The notes beneath the pieces are model-generated. The model did no database searches and was not told the origin of the DNA. It was given only the letters and a program-made list of their open reading frames with translations. The translations under genes were made by a program, and so were the position numbers. From Anopheles merus (lineage: Eukaryota; Arthropoda; Insecta; Diptera; Culicidae), in NCBI RefSeq assembly GCF_017562075.2, contig NC_054082.1, positions 46,087,832 to 46,151,831 of the forward strand: 64,000 nucleotides of DNA. The letters run 5' to 3'. Position 1 is the stretch's first letter. Each line of letters opens with the position of its first letter. Positions 12,101 to 26,270 of the stretch are shown here, piece after piece.

Positions 12101-15100
12101 CTGCTCGTCGATCGATCAGTGGCCCAAATACTGTGCCACGAATAGTGTGTGGCTAAAGTACGCAGATGGAAGTTTGCGCGGGAAGTTGACTGTTTTGCAT
12201 ATCAAATCGTTTCCATCTTGCATACTGCACCTCTACGAGGCGGTTTGCTGAAGCCTGGTCGGCTGCTGAGCAAAATGTATGTCGATTGTGAGTCAATGAA
12301 GTGGGCTGTGAGATGAAGTAGCTCCCGGCAGGAATCCAATCCAAATCATTACTGTCAGTTGGGGGGATCAATTTTATGTTTCTTTGTCTTTGTTTTTTTC
12401 TGTACGCCTTACTGCCTAACTGTCGTCTAGGGATTGATTTAAATTGAAATCGATTTAGGTCTTTTTTGTTGTGGCTTTCAAGGGCAATCAATTTCTTCTT
12501 TGTTGAATCCTTCGTTCAGCACGGTATTGTGCTTGAATAGTAGCACTAACTGCAACTTTTCCTTACTTCAATGTCTTCAAGCATACCATGAACCAATCCA
12601 GACTTCAAACTGCCATTTCCTTCCATGCTGTATCATACATTCTGTTTGGCGAATAGGCGCTAAACAATGTTTAATTGGAACTGAGGGGGATCTGATATTC
12701 GGCTTTTAGACGACGATTACTATACGGTTCTTTGTAAAATTGGTTTCATTGGTAGTTGAGACGGAAGCCAACATTTTCAATATTTCTGCGACAAACTGAT
12801 TGGTTGATGAAAAATTAATAAGGTTTATGATTATGAAAGATTATGTTAGAAATTAAATCAAATAACATTTCTATTATATTTAGTAAACATAGGTAAAAAG
12901 AAATCTATTATTTAAAATTGTTGAATTTAACCAAACAACATTATGAAAACATCCAAAAAGATGGATTTTTCTCTGAAGTCTTGTCCAAACAGTTAAGATT
13001 CGCCTTGAATGCAGCAGAAGCAAAAGCTAACCGTGTAATGGTACGTACGATACGGCTGCAGTTTTTTTGTTCCGATAGCGTCCTTCACATTTTCTGGTCT
13101 GAATTTGTACCATCCACTAACCGGGACGGAAATGTAGCTTAAAGAGTTAATTAAGGAGCGTCCCCGCCCGGCGCACCCCATTAGCCAAAAGGAACCTCTT
13201 TGCCAGAATACCGGCAAGGGCCAAGATTACCGATCTTCACCCCAAAATCCGTAGCGAGCGCTTTCGGCCGAAACGAAGACACACTCCTCGATGGCCATCG
13301 TTCATGACGACGACGCCTTCCAGTGAGTCGTTTTGCAAAATCTACCACCGAACCGACACTAGGGTGAACTGTCGCTTGACGGCGATAGAATCATACACAG
13401 CGTCAAGCCGCATGGAGCCCTTCCCAGAAGACTCCCAAGCTGTGTGTTAGGCTTATGCCAACTGGATCCCACTCGTTTGTTTTGCTGATTACTATCACCG
13501 GACGGGCCGCCTTGCCCCGCCCATTCCACGTGTCGAGTCGGACGGCCAATGTATTAGAATGCGTACGAACTGAAGAGTTACGGAGTACGTTCGCAGGTAC
13601 TTTTATCCGAACGTTGTCAGCCTATCATCCGCATCATCTTTGGGCGGGCAAAGAGGCGACCCCGAGTGACCGATCGGATGATGCGAGGCAAGCTACAAGA
13701 TCTCCTGGCAGTGACACTTTTCGTACAGGGTACAGCGTCTTGGAACGGCTACAGCGACCCTCCACACTTCAGCACACTCGAGCAGAGGCACTCGAAAAGA
13801 GTGTGCGGTGCTCTGTTTGCACTGGTCATCTGACGCAGGCTGATCCACTTTGGACGATCGACGGCTCCCCGTGTCTGGTTGTACAGTGTCTGGTTCTTCT
13901 CCGGCTCGCAGATCGGATCAATCGATTTGTTACTAAACCTTCGCCAACCCCAAACGCCAAACTCATGGTACCTCCCGGATATTCAATAACGTTGGAACTC
14001 GCGCTCTTTCCCTGACTTAGCCAGAGTAGCCCTCTTGTCACAACGGCTACGTACCATCCGAATCACTCCAAAACACGGTCCCGTCTTCCTGATCCCGATC
14101 AGTTCAGCCTTACATCGGCAGCCGGTTATGGCCAGTTCCTTTCCTTTCCGTACTATGGTGATACTGTGCATCAGTTGTGGGTGGCCAATTATTTGCGTAC
14201 ATCAAAACCAATATTTTTCCGCGATGAGTGTTGTAAGTGCAATCTCCCAGATCGCTACAAGTCGCGCGCGCACCGTCACTGTGCAGCGTGTTGGTGGATT
14301 GTGCTTGTGTGTGAGGTTGATTTTTTGTGAGTATGTTGCTGCGAATCAACGTTCTGATTTTTGTTGAGTTCATTTACGTTTACTTCTCGACAGGTACTGG
14401 TACACCACGCTCAGCTCGGTTCTGTACGCTTATCTCGGGCTCGCTCTCGCTTAATCCGTTTTAAGGAGGTGCGCTCTACTCACTCGTTTCATGCATATAG
14501 CTTCCAAACTCCTTTTTGGACACATAATGTTTCAGACGCAATGGACAATTTGAACCGTTTGTGCGGTGGTGTATATGGTGCGTTGTATCATTATCGTAAG
14601 GTATACGACATGTCATCGTTTCTGGTGTACGTCTTCTGAATTTGCTTCACTCCCTAAATGTTACACAGACTATCACTTTCTGGTTGCCGTTCTATTGAGT
14701 CTTTGGTAAGAGAAAACAGCTGCTCACCGCTACCACAGTTGTTTTCTGCTGTTGTGACCTTATCAACAGTTGTGATCGATGTACGAATTTTGTCACGAGG
14801 AAAGCAAATGATCAGAAAAAAATCAGGGAAACAAAAACGGAAAGCGAAAGAAATCAAGATGAATTAATTAATTGCAGAGTATTCTGGGATAAGGCTTGTT
14901 GGCCCTTTGTGTGTTCTATCGATCCACCGCTAGGGAGATAGAGCATGCGCGGACCTTACTTACGGTGCCATACCGATATGCGTCTCATCTACCGTACTGC
15001 ATCTTTCTGTGTGTAGTCTTTTTTGCTTAATTTTTTTTCTGGCATCCCTCTACGCTTGTTCATTTATTTTCGATATGCTTTACCTTATTCTTCCTCAGCC

Positions 15101-18100
15101 AACGAATAATAATGAGGTACACATTCCAGCCCGCTTTCCAGCATCCCTTAGTTCCGCACCACTTCCATCCGGTTTCATTCCACCGTCTTTAACAGTTCAG
15201 TTGAACCTTCTTCCTATTCGCTGTGAATAACCAACGCTCACGTACGGGGTGACAACAGATTATCTGCATTGGACCACGCCACCGAACCACATCGGGCGCA
15301 TTAGGACGCTCGAACAACGGCGCCTGGAGTTGTCAATTAGGGAGCAAAATTGGTACCAAATTTTGGTTAAACGCCTGAATCGTACGAACAGAGGATTTAC
15401 ATAGCAGGCTTGCTGCATGAGATCAATTGCTGCACCAAAGTGGAAGCGTGGAACCGTAGTAAGAGATGGCTCCTTTTTTGGGATGATAATTTGGCAACGA
15501 CGGCACCAACGAAGAAAGTGTCGAAGGGTAGCTAACGGTGTTGAAGACGGTTTGTTGAGTGCACTGGCATTTTAAGTTCTATTGTTTGCATTTCTTTCAG
15601 TGTATGGTACGGTAAAATGATACAAACTTGTACAAAACAGAGTGTATTGGTAGATTGAAAACCTGGCCAGGTAACTAAATTACCTATTAAAAAATTAATA
15701 TTCAGCACGAGAATATCGCCCAATAAAATCAGACTCTAATATTCGTCATAACCATTCGACTTACAGCTAACCATCATTATATCAGAAAAAGCAAAAGAAC
15801 AAAAAGAAGCTTGGAAGCTTTAAAGTAGCACGTGCTCTCCGAACAATTCGAGCCCCTGCATGATCCTAGTGTTGATTGAGGAAGACTCTTTTAATGTAGG
15901 TGTCGTTTTCATTGGGCGTAAGGTTGAGACCAATCACAAAAAAAAGAAAACGCATTGGTAAAATCATGCACAGCAGATCGAACGAACGAAACACAACAAC
16001 AAAAACAAACACGTAGTGGGCACATAAATTATGTTAATGATCACTTCAAACTGCCACTTTGGCGGCGCCGGATCGGCCACTGAAGCCGTTGACGGAATAC
16101 AATAGCGTTCCGACCGCCAGGCTAGGCGGGAAGCTCAAGCGCCATTGAGAAATGAAGTGACGTCCTGGTTTGGAATGGTTCAATTGGGTTGAGTTAAAAT
16201 TAAATGTGCTCCAAACTAAAGGAAGTTGTTCGAAAAGTGCTTTTTTGTTCACATGTTGAACGAGGCTGAAATAAGATATTACGATATTTGGGAAATGTTT
16301 TCTAGTTCCACCGGAAATCTAGGCACACGAACACATGCACGTGATGCACGGTTCCCGTCTTAGAAAGCTCAATTGTTTTGGTGATTGCACGTAACGTTAC
16401 CATATAAATCGTATTTGGTTTGAGTAGTTGTTTGAAGTGCCCGAATCGTTGGATATTATTCTATTCCGGAAGAAACTGTTGAAAACTAATTTCCGGAGCT
16501 AGCACGCGTCTTATTTCCTGGTGATGTTGAATTTTAATTGTTATTTTCTTACAGATGCGTAAAGGTGCAGGTGCGGTTTTTTGAGTGTGTAAATAAAATT
16601 AAAATGCGTGGTAAAGGTACTAAATGGTTGGTATTGGAATGGGCGTAGAATACTAAGCAATGATCATCATTTCTTACCAGTACCAGTTGGTGTGTGTATT
16701 GTTTTTATCAATTCAATGTGTAACTTAAAAAATATAAGGAAAATTGTCGAAAGTTAATAATAATTATTCCACGATTTAATCCTATTTGAAATTTATTCTG
16801 ATCACAAACACAGAACTCATGCGGCATCGCTTGTATTGAAATCAATTGATAATGAACCTTTTTAAATTGTTCTATAGATAAATATTTCATTCAATGTACT
16901 GAAGATTTGTTTGCGTTGACCTGTGAGTCTGTCTGTGAGGCAATAGCCTTCTCACCAGCACTTGGACATCTATTCACAACCATCACTTGTGGCGTGAATT
17001 ACTTGCATGGAATCGTCCCAAATCTTTCTTAGCGCGATCCTAAAGCAATCGTTGAAGCTCGTCATCTCCTCCATGTCCACATACATAAACAGAAACAGAT
17101 AAATGTCTTATCGTCCCATCACCCCGCCGACACGACCATCTCATACCCTTACCACACTGTCAGCTGAGATGGTCAATAGTTATTTGTTATTGTCATAATT
17201 TCTGTTTTGTTAATATTTCATATTTCTTCTCCACGCGTGTGCTTTCGTTTGTATCGTGGATGGAGGCAGGCGTTTGGCATCAAAAACCGTTTGACATCTT
17301 CAATCTACGATTATGTCGGTGTTGTTTGTCTGTCTCGCTTGTTCGAACCGTTCCCACCTAACTGAAAGAACTCCAGGCACACGTAGAGCTGGTAAGGTGG
17401 TTACCGATTCGATACGGCTCGTTATAGACAACCCGATGGTCATCGTTTTGGATTACCGTGTCTGCCGGTTAACTATAAAACTGAAGATCACAGATAGATC
17501 GGTGCGGGCGAATTGGAAGAAAGCGCAGACCGCAGTACCACATTTTCGGAAATCTCTTTATTAATCTTCACCTTTTGCTGCTTCGATCAATAGATCGACA
17601 TTGTACTGAAATTGAGCCAGCTGCGGCTTCGCCGAACGGTCCAACAAGGTTGGGTGCAGATTTCGAGAATGTTTATTTTACAGTCAATCGAGCTCAAGGG
17701 CTAGATTGTTTGAAGATTATATTATTTCAATCGATGCGTTTTTTCTTTCACTCTATTCCTATTCCTTATGGTTTTGACATCAAAAATAGCTTAATAGCAC
17801 TGACAAAACAACAAACGCGTTTTGCGAAGGCTCCGTATCGGTCTGCTTTGCCGCGCGAGAGTAGAAGAGTTGGATAGAAAATGAGATCTCTTCCACGTTG
17901 AATCCCTCTGTATGGGCAAATCAAAAAAGTAAAGAACACATTTTCACATAGCTGAATTGAGTGAGTGAGGAGTCTGTTGTGCCTCTCTTTCCGTATTAAA
18001 GCGAAAAAGGCTCTGAAATGAGGTGTAAGCAATCATAAAAGCTTCTAAATTTCAGATGGAATCTGTTTCTATCGGCCATCAACAGCATCGTCCGCTCGTC

Positions 18101-18982
18101 GAAATTAGTCTGCCACAAAAACGCACCAGGAGGTCACCGCGTGCTCGATGCGGAGAGGCTTCGCCGTAAAACGTATTCTTCGGTCCGAAATAGATTCGTC
18201 TTATAGTCTCGGAATGTGAGGCATGCTGGGGCTTCATACATTGATGCGCTCACCATAGTTCAAGTGCTGATCGCGAAGGGGCACGGGCTCAGCCAATCTG
18301 GGTCGTACGAACCTTTCGGGTTATTTGTTTGTTTAATGATGACTCGCACTCGTGGCGGATTAGTATCGAAAGTGATATGGGTTGCGCTGGAAGTAAGCGT
18401 GTGTATGTGTATGGGCGAATGAAAGTCATCGTCTAAACAGTGCGCACGATGGCCGATGCAGAACTTACAGCGTCCCGTGTCTGAGGACAGGGCGCGAGGA
18501 TGAGCCGATCCAAAATGACTAAGTGTTTATGAAACGAATGTGAATGCTCTCGAATCGATCGATCGGAGCACTTGGCGAAGATGTAATGGACCCGATAAGC
18601 ACCGTGGGCCTAATAATGTTCCAAAGTCCGGTTGACTGAGATCCCATTCGGGACGACTTTTTCTCCTCTCCCCCCCCAATTCATGGTGGCTGGAACGTAA
18701 AGTAACGTTCATTTGTTTCCGATGGTATACGTTTTATGCTGTGCTATGCTTAACCTTGATACATAGTAACTGATTATTGGGTGGAAGGATACCGTAAACA
18801 GCCCGTACCGAGAGCCATACTGTTCTTGGAACTGAGACACTCCACCCGGGCAACTTTCTCACCCCGGCAAAAAGCATGAGAAAATCCAGTCCGACGGTGC
18901 AATCGCGTACGCTAATGGATAGTATCGGATTACGAGTGTGGCATTTTTAGTTAAGGCTGCACAAATTGTTGCTCCGGTTAGC

Positions 18983-19022
18983 GGCTGCTGCTGATGCTGC
19001 TGCTGCTGGTCCTGCTGCTGAT
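18983..19022. repeat. CTG/CAG trinucleotide-rich tract
   Basis: Imperfect run of GCTGCTGCTG units interrupted by gat, gtc and similar words. On the minus strand it reads as CAG/CAA codons (a poly-Q-like stretch in a 76-codon open frame at 18859-19089). Nothing around it looks like an exon, so I treat it as a simple repeat. Confidence 0.75.
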
Positions 19023-22000
19023 CTGTTCTGCGCAAGCACCTTCCGCTAGCCAAGATGCTTTCCCACTGCTCGTGCTGCGATAGCGTCATGGAAAGTAATG
19101 AGTTGCTGTGACTATCACCTCGGCGTTACACAACCCGCACAGCGCACTGGAAGAGACGAAAGACCATAGTGCACCAACTGTGCAACGGTGACTATCTCAG
19201 ACGCTGTAACTTCGACTGTAACCGAATACTCGGCGCCTCAAATAAAAAGCTCTATAAAGGCTCAGAACTTCCGAGCCACCGTCGCGCATAGTGTTGCTTT
19301 CATATTTTAAATGAGCTTCCAAAGCGTACGTGCAGACGATTGTTGGCTTACATCGCCACAACCCTCATTCCATTAAAAGTCGAGTAATGCAACACTGCGG
19401 CTGACCACATCAGGGGAGAACCCACTTACCCGGGTTAGCCTCACGAATGGCGCTCGTTTGCGAAAAGATTTGCTTTTGCACATCATCCGCGGCACGGTCC
19501 ATTGTCTTATCTTTTGCTGAGCTAATTACCTTTTCGGTCGAATTCGAAGGCGTCGGTTTTTTGTTTTTGTTTGCTGCGACAGGGACGTGTACGCTTCGCG
19601 CTGTACGGTACTGAGCAGAGCGTAAGGAGCCTCTTCATTTTTAATTACGTGCCTAACCCGTTACCACCAAGGACAATGGGTGTGATTGTGGCGTGGGAAA
19701 ATATGAAGTCCAATGGGGACAAACTGATGCAATTGTGAATATTAACCGGTTGGGAATATAATACCTCCGTTTAAGTATTGTTCACATTATCGCACTTGGT
19801 GCAGTGAATTATATTGTGGATAATGTTAGCACAATAACTCATATTCCTTTCTGTTTGTTATAGTACGAACGTCAATGCTCTTATATTTTTATTGATTTGT
19901 TGTAAGATGATAAATATACCTAATTTATGCTTTAGTTGTGGATTCGCATCAATCAACAGAAATAATAGATGGTTTGGTAATAAAAATAAATTATAATACT
20001 GCTATTTAAATGTATTCCTTGGATACAATTACATCAATAGTGATTTGTTTTGTTATTGACGAAAAAAGTATTCTCTTTACCAACATAGGCATTATGATTA
20101 ATTTGTATTTACTGTTAACGAAGTCATATGAAATAGACAAAGTCATAGTTTGTTTATTGCATCTTCCATCAGAATAATTCCAATGGCGCTTCGCTACCGT
20201 TTTATTGAAGCCGAATTACTTCACTTATCCTTGCTAGCCATCCACTGCCATCTTAGTTGAACCATTTACACATTTGCATATAAACTACGGCTTCATGTGA
20301 ATTCCGTGGAAAAGGGCATCATGCACGAATCATCGGCTGGATGTCGATGCACATGTGTGTGCCAATCTGTCTGTGTGTGTGTGTGAGCAAAGACGAAACA
20401 CGAAACCCACGCAAGAATGCGAACTTTGCTCAAATTCTGTGCTCCCCATTAAGCACCAATTACCATAATGTTCCATTTTCGGAAGCATGAGAAAAGTGGC
20501 AACACCACACAACAGATGCAAAACCGGGGAACATTTCCATAATGAGCAGGGTATGGGGGCAAGCACGTCAAGACAAAGCAGCGCGCAAAGCAACACGCAA
20601 TCCAATGCGAAATCAATTGTTCACCAAGCAAAATGGGTACACTGGCGCTGGTTTGGTTTTATCCCATGTAGTCTTATTGTAAAATCCTTTTCCAGAAACC
20701 AGACAGGGAGTATGCTTGTGACTCCGGTGGCGTTCGTAAGGAAGCGTTGGAATTTTTAAATAAAAATTGCAAAATTAGGATAATTAATGAGAATGATAGC
20801 AGTTTTGATGGAATTTATCTGTGCGTGTGCGTGTGTTAAACTCTGTTTAAGAACTGTTTTTTCACAGTTGTTTTCGATATTGTTTGTCGGTAAATCAATT
20901 TTCCGAAAGTATTAAATGACTGTCTTGAACTCCTTACACTAAACAATATTGCAAAGAAAGACTTCAACGATAGATTGACGACAAACTTGAGAATGAATGT
21001 TTTGATTGGGACATACAAGACATGCTCTCGACCTGTAGTTGTAACAATAGGAACAGGATTAATTGGAATAATTTTCAAGCATTATAACTTCACAACGGTC
21101 ACACACACCCTACGTGTAACTCACAAGTGAATTGTGTTGCTCATAAATTACGTAAACCATTCGCTTAGTGCTCGCTCAAATCGATGCTAGGGGCTGTAGA
21201 AGCACGAAACACAAAAAACAGAAACAAATGCACTCCACAAAGTTCCGCTTTGGAACCAAAGCATCGATGCACTAGATCAGAGATAGAAGCGCAGTAAATT
21301 GGTTGTCATGCAGAAGGAGAGGAGGAAGCAAATCGCACTTCATCGGAGTCAGCGTAAGGTGGGCAAGACGGGAGCTTGTGGCGTTGCCGTTGAATCAGCA
21401 AAATAAACAAACAACAATTCAATCTACATTAGCATTCATAAATGTCACCAATATCGGTGTTTAATAAATTACTCAAACAACTCAGCTTTCAAATGCTCTC
21501 CGCACGCCGCCATCGTAAAAGAAGGATTGCGGGAGACTTGGGGAAACCTGAAGAGGTGTGGGAATGAATAGACACGATTTAATGATGGCGCTATAATTCA
21601 TTGTGCTTTATGGTACGGATATGTACGATTTTTAGAGAACTGAGTGAAGAACTAACAAGAAAAAATATATGTTTTAATTATTGAGCAATTCTTAATTTTA
21701 ACACATTATTTTAGAACATTAGTACACTATTGGTAGGAAAACGGGACTCTACATCGACTTGAAGCGTTAAATGATTTTCATTTTGTTGTGAAGGGCTTTA
21801 ACTATGATTCATGCCCAAGCCAATCCTAGCACGATAAATCACACATAAACTTATGGCGAGTTTGCTTTATCTAACGCTTTAGGCGATTGTGCATTGGGTC
21901 GATATGAGCAGTACCACAAATGGCCACTTTACCTTCCAACACAGAAAGAAACTAAACTCGACTGAAACGTCTCGCAAGTTGTGACGTGTCGTTGTGTTGC

Positions 22001-25000
22001 TTCGCTCCAGAAGTGAGACAATATTTGCAATGCTAAGCGTAGGTACTAAGAGCTAACCTCATCTCGGGGCAGCATGTAAACCAACCATCCGGTTCAATCC
22101 AGCCTCTCCACATCCAGCTAATAAATTAAGCATCGGGAAATATAGATTTCAATGTTTTCATTGCGAACAAACTCATGCTCTTCGAGCAGATGTACACCGC
22201 TACAGGATGGAAGTCAGATGGTTGAGCAATAAATTTCCCTATCGTAAAGCGCAAAAAAAAAACAAATGCTTTCCATCTTCTTCCAATCCGCTCAATGCAA
22301 GAGAAGCTGCGATGATGGCTGATCATCGTCAGTTTGAAACTTAACGTTGAGCCACCCGTTTAGATAGTAGTCGACCGGTGTCTTGGTAGTGCTGCTGCCT
22401 TTGCGGTTGTTACAGTCACACCAAAACTCTTCACTCGATCACCCGATGATTGGTGTTTATCGATTCCTTGGACGGTGGTTTCGGCGCGGGAGGGGTAGGC
22501 GCAAATCACTGACCGAGGGGTGGAATTTATTTCCATTTTATTATTCAATGAGTTATGCAAATGGTGTGCAGTTTTTTTTTTTGCACGATGCTCAATCCCG
22601 AGTGACGCTGCATACGGATGCAACCTGGAAATCGAATCGGAATTGAGGTCTGTCTTTGTTGTTGTGTTGCTTCGTTTTCATCTGCTACTGACAAGAGAAC
22701 GATATTTGCTGAACCAAGGATGGATCGGTTTCGGAATGGGGTACATAAATAAACATAAGTAGTTGGCTGACGATTTTTGATTCCCTGTGGCGCTGTTCGG
22801 TTGGACAATGCTGTTGTTGCAATTCGTGTTGGAAAAATTGTTTATATCAGCTATACAAGTAACGTTATTTTTGCTATTTTAATCGCTTTCAATACAATAA
22901 AACGCTATTGATTGAATTAAAACGTACCATACAATGCAGCCAGTTGAATTATTTTAGTGACTTCAATACGTTACATGTAAAACATTAGGTAGAAGGCAAA
23001 GGAAATAGAACTTTTTCGATGAGTTTAGATTTTTTTTGCATTAAACATATGGTACCTGGGTTAAGCTACTATTCAAACTACCTTCTAAAATCACTTACCA
23101 TCACCACCTTAAACAAGTCCCCAATTTATGGCCCGTTTTAGAAATTTGCAGCGTCTTAGTTGCCACAAACCTCCATGGAAAAAAAACCCACAAAACATCG
23201 GCTCTACACTGGCCCCGGTAAATAGGTCGCAAATTTATGGGCTCTCGCTGATGCTTTATGTTTTGTTGTGGTGTGCTGCGTTTATGTTCACGCGCGCGCA
23301 TAAAGTCACAAACTTGTCGTCACGGTTTGGAAAAAGAGGTAACGGTTCGGGTGGTTTGTTTGGTTCGGTAGTTAAATGCTCACACATCCCGAACCTACCA
23401 CTAGGCTATAAATAAACCGCAGCAAACATCGATAAACAATGATGCTAAGCTTTGCAGAAGGAACAAGAAGCAGGAAATCGCCTTCGGGCTGCGAAGTTTC
23501 CGAGGTGCCTAGGTGGGAGCATTCCGGCAACTGCAATTCCCACACTGTACGTGGTGCTACTGTGCATTATGTTCTAGTTTCGATGTCACCTAGCCCATAA
23601 GTGTGGTTTTCGGATTGTGGTAAGGGCGCCCTTCTTCTAAAAGTTCGATCAGCGATCCGTATTGCCCTTGTTGCGCTGTAGTGGTAGCGCATTACGCTGG
23701 GCCGCAAAAATCTGGTAGCTTGGTGAAATCCATTGCAAAAAATGAGTTATGCGATCGCATTTGAATAAACAGCACTTTTCGCTTTCATGCGGCTGAAGCT
23801 TTATGGGGGAAGAAAGCCGCCTGGGGATCGGGACCTAAAAGGTGTACACTCAAACCGGGACGGACACTCGTCCCCGTGGGCGATCTACAGGTTTACTAGG
23901 CGACGTCGTCGTTGTCGTCGTGAGAAGAAAGGTTTCTTTACTTTGACTTACCCTCAAACAGCACCGAACGAAGCGCTCCCTTCTAGGCAGACTAGTGTTC
24001 GGTGCATACATTAACATTTGGCATAACGCACAATCCGTGTGCGGGGGTCACTGCGGCTGCACCTTTACGAAGGGAGCTGGGGACTGCCCAAGGAAGGCTG
24101 GTCAATGCAAAGATTCTCCCCTTCACGAACCGGACCATGGGAAAGTGGCGCAGTTTTGTAGATGAAATACTTGCACGTTGCTACCACAATTACGCCACCG
24201 AAAGCACTCCGGGGGATGGTTTATGGAATGGCGATGGGAAATCTGATGGGCTGCGAGAAGCAGTGCAAAAGCGATGCCAAACGAAGCAATGTCTCCCGAA
24301 GGCAAGGATCGATCGCAGCAAGGAAAGGAAGCAGAACAAACGCAAGGAAGAAAACTTCCTTGCGCAGGGTAATATTCGTAATTGAATCCAGTGGCGGTAG
24401 CGATCGCGATTGATGCCGATCGATGATGATCATTACAAATGATGAGCGTCGATCAATCGCGCCCGAAATGATGTATCTTTTTTTGGGCCCTCCCGTGGAA
24501 ACGGGGTGAAACATGTTCATTATCCGATGCGGTGTTGAGAGCCGATAATGTTTAACGTAATTAATTTGTATGATAGCCAAAAGTTTATTTCTACCAGTTC
24601 AGCCGCTAAAGCACAGAAGCACCACTCCGGTTGAATATAATATTATGTTTGTTTATCGCGTTGATAGGCGTTCTGCTACCTGCAGGAAGGATGGTTATGA
24701 CGGATGGAAAATGTTTAGAAAATAACATGCTATTCAGAATTGGAGGCAGTATTGAAGCCATGATTATGATCTCAATCTAAAAATCAACTAGTTTGCCCGA
24801 ATTGTAGAGGATTAGGAAAGCAAAGGGCAAACCTTCGAAAAAGAAATACAAACGAAAGACGTCTATTGATGGACCGCTCTTCTCTAGACGGTAATTTATA
24901 CGTCAGCGTTTCAACTGGATCGCTCCGTTAATCACTCTGAACATATGATAGGACTGAAGCAGATGCTAACAAAATAGTATTTTCTAAGTGAAGGTGATAG

Positions 25001-26238
25001 AAAAAGCTATTTTAAAAATAATTTCATATTCCTTGCTATCTTAAGTCCATTCCGAACATTAAAGGCTTCAGTCACTTTACGTCTTGAGAAATAAATGAAA
25101 TTTTACATATTTTAACATATTTAAACTAGTACTTTCTGTTTGAAATCCCATGACATCGGTAGTGCACAGCGCACACCCTTTCTTCGCTCGCATGGGTCGT
25201 ATGCTACTCCAAACGGCACGGTGTAATGAGTAGCCCTTGCGGCATATTATGCTACCGGAGTTGGTCGCGATGCGCGACTTGCTTTCGTTCTCACTATTCA
25301 CACACACACAAACACACCTCCTCCAAACCTTCCCCGTCTGCTCTTGCTAAGCCTTCCCACAACCGCTCTAATACCGCCACCGTAATTTTAGCCTTTCCCG
25401 AAACTACCGGTCTTACCCCAAACGGTTGTTTTAATGATGCGGTGGCGCGGGACAGCGGGAGCGATGGAGTTTGTTTTCCCATTCCCTTCTTTTATCCTCA
25501 CACGCGCCTTGACTGGGCGCCTCTTGGTTTGCTTACTCGTCTGCCGCCGATCCTGGGCCGGGCACAAAACTCGGTGCTCGTTCGATCGGACCCGGACTGC
25601 TTTGGCGGCCTTGTTCAGTTCAGGTCCATCTTCAGCCCTCCGTTCACCTTGCCACGCCCGTCGCTCAAACATAATCCTACTGCCGGGGCTTACCAGTCTT
25701 CGCCGACTGTCCGCTTCCCATCCCTTTTGCCGTGCGAGTGACGGGAGTTAAGTGACGTGGTCCACGTAATAAGAGGGTTCCGGAGAGCGAAGCGCGCGTG
25801 TGTATTCGACGCGAGTTATCCTAAGGCTGCATTTCGGTCGGCGCTCTTGGTTGCTCGAGTGAGTGTGTGTGTGTATTGGTGCGGTGATCGGATTGTGAGT
25901 AAATCGGTTTCGGTGGTCCTGACTCCAGCGGCCAGTATCAACGGGGTGTGCTCAAATTCCGAGAACGCATCTTACCAACTTCTCTCATTTCCGCCATACA
26001 CCTTTTTACATGCTTTTTTTCTTTCCCATTGCCTGGTTTGCCTTCAGCCGGGAGTCAAAGCTAGAGCGAAACGCTGTGCATTTTTTTTTACATGACCCGG
26101 ACAGTCGAAATCTGTACCGGCCAGTAAAGATTAACGTACAATTCGAGCGCTGGCCCGTTCGTCTCCGCCGGGCTTTATCGGGATGCTCAACTGCACGGCT
26201 TAAGGACGTCCCTCAGGAGCAGTGGCTGGACGAGCGGC

Positions 26239-26270
26239 TGGATGGATGGATGGATGGATGCATGCATGCT
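26239..26270. repeat. GATG tetranucleotide repeat
   Basis: About five GATG units followed by CATG units. Simple repeat in the giant dys intron. Confidence 0.85.

Noticed and set aside
13455..14015. 186-codon open frame as a gene
   Set aside because: GC-rich intronic stretch, random-looking peptide, no family similarity that I can see.
16555..16564. Ten-base micro-exon after a strong acceptor (tattttcttacag) at 16554
   Set aside because: The following gtgcag is a poor donor and no phase-consistent role in dys exists. Treated as a decoy acceptor.
24002..24385. 127-codon plus open frame ending in a lysine/arginine-rich stretch
   Set aside because: No recognisable family and no splice context. 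The basic end comes from an AAG/CAA-rich stretch.
25226..25741. 171-codon plus open frame
   Set aside because: Serine/proline-rich random composition with competing frames on both strands. No domain.
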